From contig NC_019780.1 in NCBI RefSeq assembly GCF_000317615.1, forward strand, positions 3,369,840-3,433,839: a stretch of 64,000 bases of DNA, written 5' to 3'. Positions 24,826 to 32,619 of the stretch are shown one piece after another. The notes beneath the pieces were generated by a model. The model searched no databases, was not told the DNA's origin, and saw nothing but the letters and a program-made list of their open reading frames with translations. A program made the position numbers and the translations under genes. This DNA is from Dactylococcopsis salina PCC 8305 (lineage in GTDB: Bacteria > Cyanobacteriota > Cyanobacteriia > Cyanobacteriales > Rubidibacteraceae). Numbering within the stretch: the stretch's first letter is position 1; each line of letters begins with the position of its first letter.

Positions 24826-25827
24826 CTACTCGATCGAGGAAACCACCTCTCGCACCCGATAAATCGGTCTGCCTTGTGATTCGTGATAGGTGCGAATGAG
24901 GAGTTCTCCTAATAAACCAAAGGAAAATAATTGTACGCCAGCTAACAGTAATACTACCACTAAAATTAACAGTGGTCGATCGCCAATATCTTGATTAAAG
25001 GCAAACTTAACAAACGTTAAATACGCACCAATTAAGACTCCCAACCCCATAGAAGTTAATCCTAAAGAACCAAAAACGTGCATCGGACGAGTGAGAAACT
25101 TCTGCATAAACCAGATAGTTAACAAGTCCATTAAAACTCGCAAGGTTCGCCCTAAACCGTATTTACTGCTACCATAGCGTCGGGGATGATGTTTAACAGG
25201 AATTTCGGTAATTTTTGCCCCTTCAATAAACGCTAATGCGGGAAGAAACCGATGTAATTCGCCATATAAATTCATATCCGCCAACAATTCCGCACGATAG
25301 CCTTTGAGAGAACAGCCATAGTCATGGATGCGAACATTTGTGACTTTTCCGATCAGCCAGTTTGCGATTTTTGAAGGGAGTAAGCGGGTTAACGCAGCAT
25401 CTTGGCGATATTTGCGCCAACCACTAACGAGATCATAGCCTTCTTCTAGTTTAGCGAGGAGTTGTGGGATATCAGTGGGATCGTTTTGTAAATCTGCATC
25501 AAGGGAAATGATAAACTGTCCCTGTGCTTGATGGAAACCCGCAGCCATGGCAGCGGTTTGTCCATAGTTGCGCCGCAGAATGACCGCAGATAAGTCTTTT
25601 CTGCTTTGTGCTAGTGTTTTGAGGAGTGCGGTTGAACCATCCTTAGAACCGTCATCAACACAGATCACTTCATAGGGGCGTTGCGTCGGAATTAAAGTTT
25701 GTGCGATCAAATCGACTAACGCTTCTAAACTCTCCACCTCATTGTAAATGGGAACAATTACAGAAACCTGCGGCGCTGTTTTAATCTCATCAAGTACCTT
25801 CTCGGAAAAACTAGGAGAATAACTCAC
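24826..25827 (-). CDS. Glycosyltransferase family 2, GtrB/DPM1-like
   Basis: A 333-residue membrane-anchored GT2. The catalytic domain has VIVPIYNEVESLEALVD, the nucleotide Asp in VICVDDGSKDGS and the DxD motif in SLDADLQNDP. Two hydrophobic helices follow (GLTSMGLGVLIGAYLTFV, then LILVVVLLLAGVQLFSFGLL). This layout matches polyprenyl-phosphate glucose/mannose synthases that load sugars on a lipid carrier at the inner face. It converges with the aminotransferase gene, with six bases between them. Confidence 0.88.
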   Translation of the reverse strand: MSYSPSFSEKVLDEIKTAPQVSVIVPIYNEVESLEALVDLIAQTLIPTQRPYEVICVDDGSKDGSTALLKTLAQSRKDLSAVILRRNYGQTAAMAAGFHQAQGQFIISLDADLQNDPTDIPQLLAKLEEGYDLVSGWRKYRQDAALTRLLPSKIANWLIGKVTNVRIHDYGCSLKGYRAELLADMNLYGELHRFLPALAFIEGAKITEIPVKHHPRRYGSSKYGLGRTLRVLMDLLTIWFMQKFLTRPMHVFGSLGLTSMGLGVLIGAYLTFVKFAFNQDIGDRPLLILVVVLLLAGVQLFSFGLLGELLIRTYHESQGRPIYRVREVVSSIE

Positions 25828-25909
25828 TCACACCTCACAAAAAACTAACTGATCAACTTGATTTTACCTTGTCAAGCGATCGTGCTGTAAATGATCCCTT
25901 GTGCGACTC

Positions 25910-25965
25910 GATTACTCGATGCAAATATTCCGATTCAATAATAGGACAAATGCGATCGTCAATTA
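25910..25965 (-). pseudogene. Coding-like remnant (DDRICPII)
   Basis: On the minus strand codons read LPLIDDRICPIIESEYLHRV without a start or ORF of useful length. A related piece, EIPEDDRVCPIIQPK plus stop, lies at 27005-27060, so both look like decayed copies of one small unknown gene on either side of the cytochrome gene. Confidence 0.35.
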
Positions 25966-26067
25966 AAGGCAATAGTACAAAATCATCTTTTTAAATTTGA
26001 TCAACACTTAAACGATCGCGCCATTGCAGAAATTACAAACCACATTTCCGATTAAGTATGATGGGAA

Positions 26068-26784
26068 TTATTTAATTAGAGGAAGAATCCAAGCAATGAT
26101 CAAACTCGAAAAAATTACAATTTCGATGATTTTGAGATGAGGAGAAAGTTTTCGCAATTCTTGTTTGATACCAGTCGCAATTTTGTTTTCTTTTAGCCAA
26201 GTTTTGACTTGTGTTCCCCATAAAAACGGACTATCTTTAGACCGAAACTGCCAGTGAAACATCGAGAGTAAAAGTGGTTTCCCTCCCACTTTTAGTCCCA
26301 TCAATGAATGAAGTGCGATCGCGATTACTAGAACGACCCAAGAGATTAAATGAGCATAATACCAACCATGATTAAGTTCACCTCTAGGCAACCATTTCTC
26401 ATCCATCATTTTCCCAGAAAACAGGGCAAAACTTAAGGCAAATATGGCTAGAGTATTGGTTAATCGATGTAGGTTATACCACCAAATTGGCTTACCAATT
26501 TTATTTAATTCCCTGACAAAAGAGGATTGAATGAGTCTTCGTTGTCCGCGATGAATGGCGTAGAAAACAAAAATAGGAAAGATTAATAAAGACCACAGTC
26601 CAAATGTTCCATGAATTCCTTCAATGTCCGACCATTTTGGTAGGGGAAGACCTCCCCATCGTCCATCATAAGTGTCATAAGTCCAGAAAGCTGTAATAAT
26701 TGCTGCGAGGACGAAAAAGGCGATCGCGCTATGTAAAAAACGTAAAAGAAAGGGTTGATAAGGAGACTTAGGAGAGGATGACAT
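26068..26784 (-). CDS. Cytochrome b561/b6-type integral membrane protein
   Basis: A 238-residue protein with four to five membrane helices and histidines placed for heme binding: RFLHSAIAFF, EGIHGTFGLW, YNLHRLTNTLA, and YAHLISW with ALHSLMGLK. This pattern fits the di-heme cytochrome b561/b-type family that passes electrons across the membrane. Its partner is unknown. Start context is plain. The gene is a single unit, with repeats or gene fragments on both sides. Confidence 0.75.
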   Translation of the reverse strand: MSSSPKSPYQPFLLRFLHSAIAFFVLAAIITAFWTYDTYDGRWGGLPLPKWSDIEGIHGTFGLWSLLIFPIFVFYAIHRGQRRLIQSSFVRELNKIGKPIWWYNLHRLTNTLAIFALSFALFSGKMMDEKWLPRGELNHGWYYAHLISWVVLVIAIALHSLMGLKVGGKPLLLSMFHWQFRSKDSPFLWGTQVKTWLKENKIATGIKQELRKLSPHLKIIEIVIFSSLIIAWILPLIK

Positions 26785-26819
26785 TTCTGTTTAACTGTCT
26801 AGATTATACTGATCTGATT

Positions 26820-27002
26820 TTATCTTGGAAACTGCGAGAGTAACCAAGCACCAACTTCACTATGACTCATTTTCCGCGTGCGTTGTAGTGCTGTTTCTAA
26901 AAGAGAAATGTCTAATCCAGACAAGACTTGAGATTCGTTAATTCTAAAGCTACCTTCTGTATTCATCGCAAAAGTAAGGATTTTCCCTTGTTCCACATCC
27001 AC
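26820..27002 (-). pseudogene. Uma2-family (DUF820) nuclease, C-terminal fragment
   Basis: 60 codons read NTEGSFRINESQVLSGLDIS, then LLETALQRTRKMSHSEVGAW and LLSQFPR. This resembles the end of Uma2-like PD-(D/E)XK proteins (S-x-V-L-x-x-L...EV-x-x-W-L). The catalytic N-terminal two thirds are absent, and a repeat cluster starts right upstream. It is probably a dead remnant; it could also be a short gene of its own. Confidence 0.45.
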
Positions 27003-27076
27003 AATTACTTAGGTTGAATAATCGGACAAACGCGATCGTCCTCTGGGATTTCTAAAATGGGATTCAGGATCAGTCG

Positions 27077-27330
27077 TAGGTTGGGTGAAATGAAATGCAA
27101 CCCCACAACAATCGATCGATGATAAAAAGTAGGTTCGGTGAAATGAAATGCAACCCCACAACAATCGATCGATGATAAAAAGTAGGTTGGGTGAAATGAA
27201 AGGCAACCCCACACCAATCGATCGATGATAAAAAGTAGGTTGGGTGAAATGAAATGCAACCCCACACCAATCGATCGATGATAAAAAGTAGGTTGGGTGA
27301 AATGAAATGCAACCCAACAACAATCGATCG
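27077..27330. repeat. 53-bp tandem repeat, about five units
   Basis: Units start at 27077, 27130, 27183, 27236 and 27289. Each is a TTGGGT palindrome (TAGGTTGGGTGAAATGAAA, then GCAACCCCAC) plus CAATCGATCGATGATAAAAAG. The array lies 90 bases before pheT and produces long spurious minus-strand ORFs. Confidence 0.9.
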
Positions 27331-27420
27331 AAACTTTTGTTCCAAACATTCACAGATTGATCCGTTGGTGTCACAATAGAAAAGCTAAGAGTTAAAGTTG
27401 CACGAACACCAAACAAGTCC

Positions 27421-29859
27421 ATGCGAGTCTCTCTAAATTGGTTACAGGAATTTGTTGATCTCGATTTAACACCAGAAGCCCTTGGTGAAATTTTAACCAT
27501 TGCGGGGTTTGAAGTGGAAGAAATCGAACACCGTCGCACGTTTGCGGAAGGCGTAGTGGTGGGAAAGGTTTTAGAACGAAATAAACATCCCAATGCAGAT
27601 AAACTGAGTGTGTGTCGCGTTGATATTGGTGAAGATGAACCGAAAACCATTGTCTGTGGTGCGAGTAATGTTCGCGCTGAAATTTATGTTCCAGTGGCGA
27701 CCATGGGAAGTTATCTCCCTGTGAAAGACTTAAAAATTAAACGCAACAAGTTACGGGGAGTCGCATCAGAGGGAATGATTTGTTCTCTAGCAGAGTTAGG
27801 GTTGGAAAAAGAGTCTGATGGGATTCATGTTTTTTCCCAAGAGAATCTCACGGTGGGAGAACCCGTTTATCCGATTTTGGGATTAGATGATGTGGTGTTA
27901 GACTTGACCACAACGGCGAATCGTGCGGATGCGTTGAGTATGGTCGGTGTCGCGCGAGAAGTGGCGGCGCTGACGGGGAAACCTCTCAGGCTTCCTGAAT
28001 CGTCACAGCAGGAGATTGCTGGCGGTGAGGGGTCTTTACAAGTACAGGTGACAGCAACGGAGGCTTGTCGCGCCTATTTCGGGACGGAAATTAGAAACTT
28101 GGAAATTGCCCCCTCTCCCCAATGGTTACAGCGACGGTTACAAGCAGCAGGGGTGCGTCCGATTAATAATGTGGTTGATGTTACAAATTATGTGCTGTTG
28201 GAGTGGGGTCAACCGTTACACGCCTTCGATCGCGATCGATTACAATCGGTAGCAAAAGGGGAAGGGTTAACTATTGGGGTTCGTCTCGCTACCGCAACGG
28301 AAACTTTAACCACTCTCGACGGACAATCTCGTGAACTTCATCCCGATAATTTACTGATTACGGCTAATGATGTTCCTATTGCCTTAGCTGGCGTAATGGG
28401 TGGTGAAGAAACGGAAGTTTATGACCAAACTGAGAATATAATTTTGGAAGCGGCGCTGTTTGAACCCGTAGCAGTAAGACGATCGGCAAGGGCGCAAAGC
28501 CTACGCACAGAGGCTTCTACTCGCTATGAACGCAGCGTGAATCAAGCGGAGTTAGAACGGGCAAATCAACGCGCGATCGCACTTTTAAGGGAGTTGGCAG
28601 CAGGAACGCCCACTCAACAAGCAATTGCTGATACTCGTCCCACGCCAGAACAATGGTATCGTTCTTTGACCCTACGCCTCGATCGAGTCCAGCAAGTGTT
28701 AGGAAATGTTAACAACCGAGATGATGGCAAACTCACCGCCGAAGATGTGGAACGCACTCTCACCACATTAGGTTGTGAATTAGAGAGACAATCTGAGGTT
28801 TCCCTGACTTGGACAGTCACAGTTCCCCCTTACCGCTATCGAGACTTAGAACGAGAAATCGATCTCATCGAAGAAGTCGCCCGTCTCTACGGCTATGATT
28901 ATTTTCAAGATACGCTTCCTGAAAGTACCCAACCGGGTTATCTCTCCTCACGACAACAAAACAAAAACCGCATCCGAGAAGCAATGCGTGCGGTGGGTTT
29001 AACTGAGGTGTTACATTATTCTCTGGTCAAACCCGAAGGAGAAGCGGTAACCTTAGCAAATCCTCTCTTCAAAGAATATTCAGCACTGCGAACCGAGTTA
29101 ATCACAGGATTAATTAACGCCTTTTCCTATAATTTTGCGCGAGGAAATGGCGCATTAAACGCCTTTGAAATCGGACGAAGATTCTGGCAGACTGAAACAG
29201 GTGTCGGAGAAGCAGACACCCTCGCGGGAATTATGGGTGGTGAAATGTTCTCTCAAGGACGTTGGACAACTTCCGGTCAAGGACAACCGATGAGTTGGTT
29301 TCAAGGGAAAGGGTTGTTAGAAGCCGCGTTCACTCGTTTGGGTTTAACAGTGACTTATGAAGCCACTCAGGAAGAGAAACGGTTACATCCTGGACGCACT
29401 GCAATTTTGTTTTTAGAGGGAGAAAGATTAGGCATTTTCGGACAATTACATCCCCAGTTTTCCCAAGAAAATGATCTACCAGAAACGGTTTATGTGTTTA
29501 GTTTTGATTTAGAACAACTATTAAACGCTTTAGCTGCGAAAAATGTCTCCCAGTCTCGTTTTACGCCCTTTTCCACTTATCCTGCTGTTGCTAGAGATAT
29601 GGCATTATATGCGCCAGTTGACCTTCCCGTTGCTTCCCTGATTCAGGTGATGAAAAAAGCAGGAGGAAAACTGTTAGATAATGTGGAATTGTTTGATGAA
29701 TATCAGGGGGAAAATGTGCCAGACGGACAACGGAGTTTAGCCTTTAGTTTAAATTATCAGGCACTCGATCGAACCTTAACCGATGAAGAAGTCGAACCCG
29801 CTTTAGAGAAAGTTCGCAAAGCATTAACCAAAGAATTTGATGTTACTTTAAGGAGTTAA
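27421..29859 (+). CDS. pheT: Phenylalanyl-tRNA synthetase beta subunit
   Basis: PheT is the tRNA-recognition and editing subunit of the alpha2-beta2 PheRS. The 812-residue product has the bacterial layout: N-terminal [19 protein letters not shown], a tRNA-binding EMAP-like domain (~40-150, [15 protein letters not shown]), the B3/B4 editing domain (~210-400), B5, a class II-like core ([19 protein letters not shown]) and a C-terminal anticodon-binding domain ([16 protein letters not shown]). pheS is not nearby. A YCII gene follows after four bases. Confidence 0.96.
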   Translation: MRVSLNWLQEFVDLDLTPEALGEILTIAGFEVEEIEHRRTFAEGVVVGKVLERNKHPNADKLSVCRVDIGEDEPKTIVCGASNVRAEIYVPVATMGSYLPVKDLKIKRNKLRGVASEGMICSLAELGLEKESDGIHVFSQENLTVGEPVYPILGLDDVVLDLTTTANRADALSMVGVAREVAALTGKPLRLPESSQQEIAGGEGSLQVQVTATEACRAYFGTEIRNLEIAPSPQWLQRRLQAAGVRPINNVVDVTNYVLLEWGQPLHAFDRDRLQSVAKGEGLTIGVRLATATETLTTLDGQSRELHPDNLLITANDVPIALAGVMGGEETEVYDQTENIILEAALFEPVAVRRSARAQSLRTEASTRYERSVNQAELERANQRAIALLRELAAGTPTQQAIADTRPTPEQWYRSLTLRLDRVQQVLGNVNNRDDGKLTAEDVERTLTTLGCELERQSEVSLTWTVTVPPYRYRDLEREIDLIEEVARLYGYDYFQDTLPESTQPGYLSSRQQNKNRIREAMRAVGLTEVLHYSLVKPEGEAVTLANPLFKEYSALRTELITGLINAFSYNFARGNGALNAFEIGRRFWQTETGVGEADTLAGIMGGEMFSQGRWTTSGQGQPMSWFQGKGLLEAAFTRLGLTVTYEATQEEKRLHPGRTAILFLEGERLGIFGQLHPQFSQENDLPETVYVFSFDLEQLLNALAAKNVSQSRFTPFSTYPAVARDMALYAPVDLPVASLIQVMKKAGGKLLDNVELFDEYQGENVPDGQRSLAFSLNYQALDRTLTDEEVEPALEKVRKALTKEFDVTLRS

Positions 29860-29863
29860 AATT

Positions 29864-30133
29864 ATGGCAAAATATGTAATGTGGGGCAATTATTGTGAGA
29901 ACGTAGAAGAAAAACGCGCCCCTTATCGTCAAGCCCATTTAGACGGTTTAAAAGCACAAAAAGAAGCGGGAACCTTGTTAACGATCGGACCGACAAAAGA
30001 CTTAAAACAAGTGTTCGCATTGTATGACGCACCCGACGAGAAAACAGTACGAGAATTAGTCGAAAATGATCCCTATTGGCAAAATGGAATTTGGACAGAA
30101 TACCAAGTTAAAGAATGGATACAAGCCTTTTAA
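29864..30133 (+). CDS. YCII-related protein
   Basis: An 89-residue YCII-domain protein, with YCENVEEKRAPYRQAHLDGL containing the conserved Arg and His, then LLTIGPTKD and ENDPYWQNGIWTEYQVKEW. The family is a small ferredoxin-like fold of unknown reaction. It lies four bases after pheT with GGAG upstream of its ATG, so it is probably expressed from the same mRNA. Confidence 0.88.
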   Translation: MAKYVMWGNYCENVEEKRAPYRQAHLDGLKAQKEAGTLLTIGPTKDLKQVFALYDAPDEKTVRELVENDPYWQNGIWTEYQVKEWIQAF

Positions 30134-30143
30134 TTAAGTTATG

Positions 30144-30213
30144 TAGGTTGGGTGGAGAGAAACGAAACCCAACAACAATCAGTGACCAGTGACCAGTGAC
30201 CAGTGACCAGTGA
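30144..30213. repeat. TTGGGT palindrome followed by heptamers
   Basis: GTAGGTTGGGTGGAG and CGAAACCCAAC form the palindrome, then about five heptamers (CAGTGAC) run to 30213, just before the nuclease-ParA gene. Confidence 0.75.
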
Positions 30214-30281
30214 TATAAATATGAAAGACTTTTGCATAAAATTTAACTAAAATGGTTAAAGCCATCAGCATTGAAAGTTAA

Positions 30282-31694
30282 ATGAGTCAAATCAACTGGC
30301 AATAAATTATTGCACAGCTACCTTCTAACGCAATAGAACCAATAATAGAAACTTCATTTGTTATTCCTCTTCTTCAATCACTAGGCTATGGTGATAATAA
30401 CCAAACTCAAGAATTTCCTACTGGTAATGGTAATGATAAGGTTGATTTTGCTGCCCGAAAAGACTCAAACAATTTCATAGAAAATCCCCAAAATCCTGAT
30501 CTTTTGGTAGAAGTGAAAGGACGAAGAACATCTAGTGGAAATATAATTAATTTAGCCAGTGGAACATCCCAATATAGAGAAACTGTAAACCAATTAAAAA
30601 GATATCTTCTTGCACCTAACTGCAAAAGTGTAAAATGGGGCATTATTACCAATGGGAATCATCTCCAGTTATTTCGTAAACATGGGAAAGTGATTCATCC
30701 TGCAACCCCTAATCTAGAAATTAGTTCTCAAAACATCACTAATATTATTCAGCGAGTTAAAACGATTATTGAAACTCCTCAACGGGGTTTAACTGTGACC
30801 TTCTATAATAATCAAGGTGGGGTGGGGAAAACAACAACGCTGGTTAATTTAGCTGGTTTATTATCGCAAGGCTTAACAAGGAAGAAGAAAGTTTTAGTTA
30901 TAGATTTCGATTCTCAGGGAGATTTAAGCCGTCTTCTCGGAATCAATCAAGCTCAAAATTTATCAATGCCTTTACTACAAAATCAACAGCCTGAATTGAC
31001 GCTTTATCAATGCTTAACTAATACCAATGCTCATTTAAAGCAGGCAGTTGAACGCATCCCAATTTACATTCCAAAACAAAAACAAACTATTGTTACGGAT
31101 TATTTATGGGCAGTTGCTGTAAAAGAGGATGAAAAAGAGAATCTTCAAAATATAAATATATCTCAAATACAAGGAAAAGCATCGAGATTAAAAAAACTCA
31201 TTCAATCTGTTAAAAATGACTATGATTATATTTTTATAGATGCTCCTCCCAGTTCTGATTTTTTTAGTAAAAGTGCCTTGTTTGCTGCTGATGTCGTCTT
31301 GATTCCAACTGAGCATATTCATATTAACTCGTTGTCTAATGCCAAATACCTAATCAAGAATACCCTCCCCAGAATTCAAGAAGAAAAGCAAGAAGGAACA
31401 CCGATTCCCCTTCCCATCTTCTTTAATGATCATAATCCAACATTACCATCTTCAAGAAATTCTCATAGGATTATTCAAGGTTTACTTAGACAAGAAAATA
31501 ATGCCTATGATCCTGATTTAGTTCCTTATTTTTATCCGAGAAGCACGAAGATTCTTGATCCCTATGTTTTCAGCATTAAAAGCCACTTACACATTCCCAC
31601 CGCTGCGGTAGAAAAAAGGATCGCATCTCTCAAGTATAGAGCAATTGCTAAGCTATATTTAAGTATGGCAAAGGAGTATTTTTTAGATGGGTGA
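30282..31694 (+). pseudogene. HsdR_N-like nuclease domain fused to ParA-type ATPase, in-frame stop at codon 8
   Basis: From ATG 30282 the frame reads MSQINWQ, TAA (30303-30305), then IIAQLPSNAIEPIIE and on without break to 31694 (470 codons). The N-terminal ~170 residues look like a restriction HsdR_N/PD-(D/E)XK domain: KVDFAARKD (Asp55), then NPDLLVEVKGR with Glu77 and Lys79. A ParA/MinD-type ATPase follows: Walker A QGGVGKTTT (178-186), Walker B VLVIDFDSQGDLSRLLG and DYIFIDAPPSSDF. The ParA signature Lys is Gln178. After the stop the next usual start is TTG 30504, past Asp55 and before Glu77. So the gene is either broken by one nonsense change or starts at a rare codon. It overlaps its partner by eight bases. 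Confidence 0.7.
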
Positions 31695-32478
31695 TTTTGA
31701 TAATATTGGTGAGTTAATGCACTTGCCCTTAGAAAGTATTAATCTAGTTAGTAACTATTCTGTTCCTCAGTTTATGATTAAGATAGGAGCAGAAGCAATT
31801 CTGAATTCTCATGGCAGAAACTGGGTCCCAGTGATTGTTCAAGAAACTTCGATGTATGAATATCAAGTAGTTTCTAATCACTTGGTTTATTTAGCGTCTA
31901 AACAAGCTGAGTTAGAACGAGTTTGGTGTTTTGTTATTAGTCCAGAGGCTGAAAATATCACTCAAGCTAAACTTTTGACTCGGGAAACTTTCCCCCAAGT
32001 TAATCTTTGTACGGCTGATCAAGAAATGATTTTTAGTGTTTTGAACTATTTAAGTAGTCTAGAAGGAAGTCCGTTAAAAGGAGTAAATGTTGGTAAGGCG
32101 GCTGCTAAAATTGCTAATGCTAATCGGGCAATTTGGAAAAGTTTTAATCCCATCACTAAATTAAAATGTGGCATAGTGAGTGATCAAAAAATTAAGTCTC
32201 TTCAGAAAATTTTTTATCTTCAACCACCGCCACCGCCTCCCTTACCTGAACCAGTTTCTTTAAAAACAGCGACTAGAGACGAAGTTTATGAACGTTTGAT
32301 CTATCTTAAAGAATATCAAATTGGTGGCTTTGAAAAGGTAAATATTGAGCAAGCAACTACTTCAATTTTAAGTGCGGATAAAACAAACTGGCGCAACTTA
32401 AAGCCAATTACTAAGTTGCGTTGTGGTATTGGTGAGGCTAAAGTTAACACCTTAAAACAAGTTTTTAGAGTCGAATAA
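31687..32478 (+). CDS. ParB-like protein with duplicated C-terminal domain, partner of the ParA-type ATPase
   Basis: A 263-residue protein. The N-terminal ~110 residues (LPLESINLVSNYSVPQ, EAILNSHGRNWVPVIVQE, YEYQVVSNHLVYLA) resemble a ParB/sulfiredoxin-fold domain. Two copies of a ~60-residue module follow, joined by a proline linker (PPPPPPLPEP): residues ~120-180 and ~200-262. They share the pattern VN...A..I..A....W....PITKL.CGI...K...L...F. I know no name for the module. The gene overlaps the ATPase gene by eight bases, so the two act together, perhaps in DNA partition or defence. Confidence 0.7.
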   Translation: MGDFDNIGELMHLPLESINLVSNYSVPQFMIKIGAEAILNSHGRNWVPVIVQETSMYEYQVVSNHLVYLASKQAELERVWCFVISPEAENITQAKLLTRETFPQVNLCTADQEMIFSVLNYLSSLEGSPLKGVNVGKAAAKIANANRAIWKSFNPITKLKCGIVSDQKIKSLQKIFYLQPPPPPPLPEPVSLKTATRDEVYERLIYLKEYQIGGFEKVNIEQATTSILSADKTNWRNLKPITKLRCGIGEAKVNTLKQVFRVE

Positions 32479-32619
32479 GGCTCACCAAGTTCCCCCAAGA
32501 TTGGGGGTTAGGGGGCTGATATGATCTAGCTGTTGGTGTTGGGTTTCGTTTCCTACACCCAACCTACATTTGCTTACGGCGAAGGTTGGGTTTCGTTTCT
32601 CTCCACCCAACCTACGTTT
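32479..32619. repeat. Two TTGGGT palindromes and a C-run/G-run palindrome
   Basis: TTCCCCCAAGATTGGGGGTTAG (from 32490) forms a C/G palindrome. TTGGGT palindromes near 32535 and 32585 follow and end at the stop of the large exoprotein gene. Confidence 0.75.

Noticed and set aside
27077-27330. 53-bp tandem as a CRISPR
   Set aside because: The full unit is repeated, including the part that would be the spacer.
27009-27650. 213-residue minus-strand ORF over pheT and the tandem array
   Set aside because: It is antisense to pheT and otherwise made of repeat translation.
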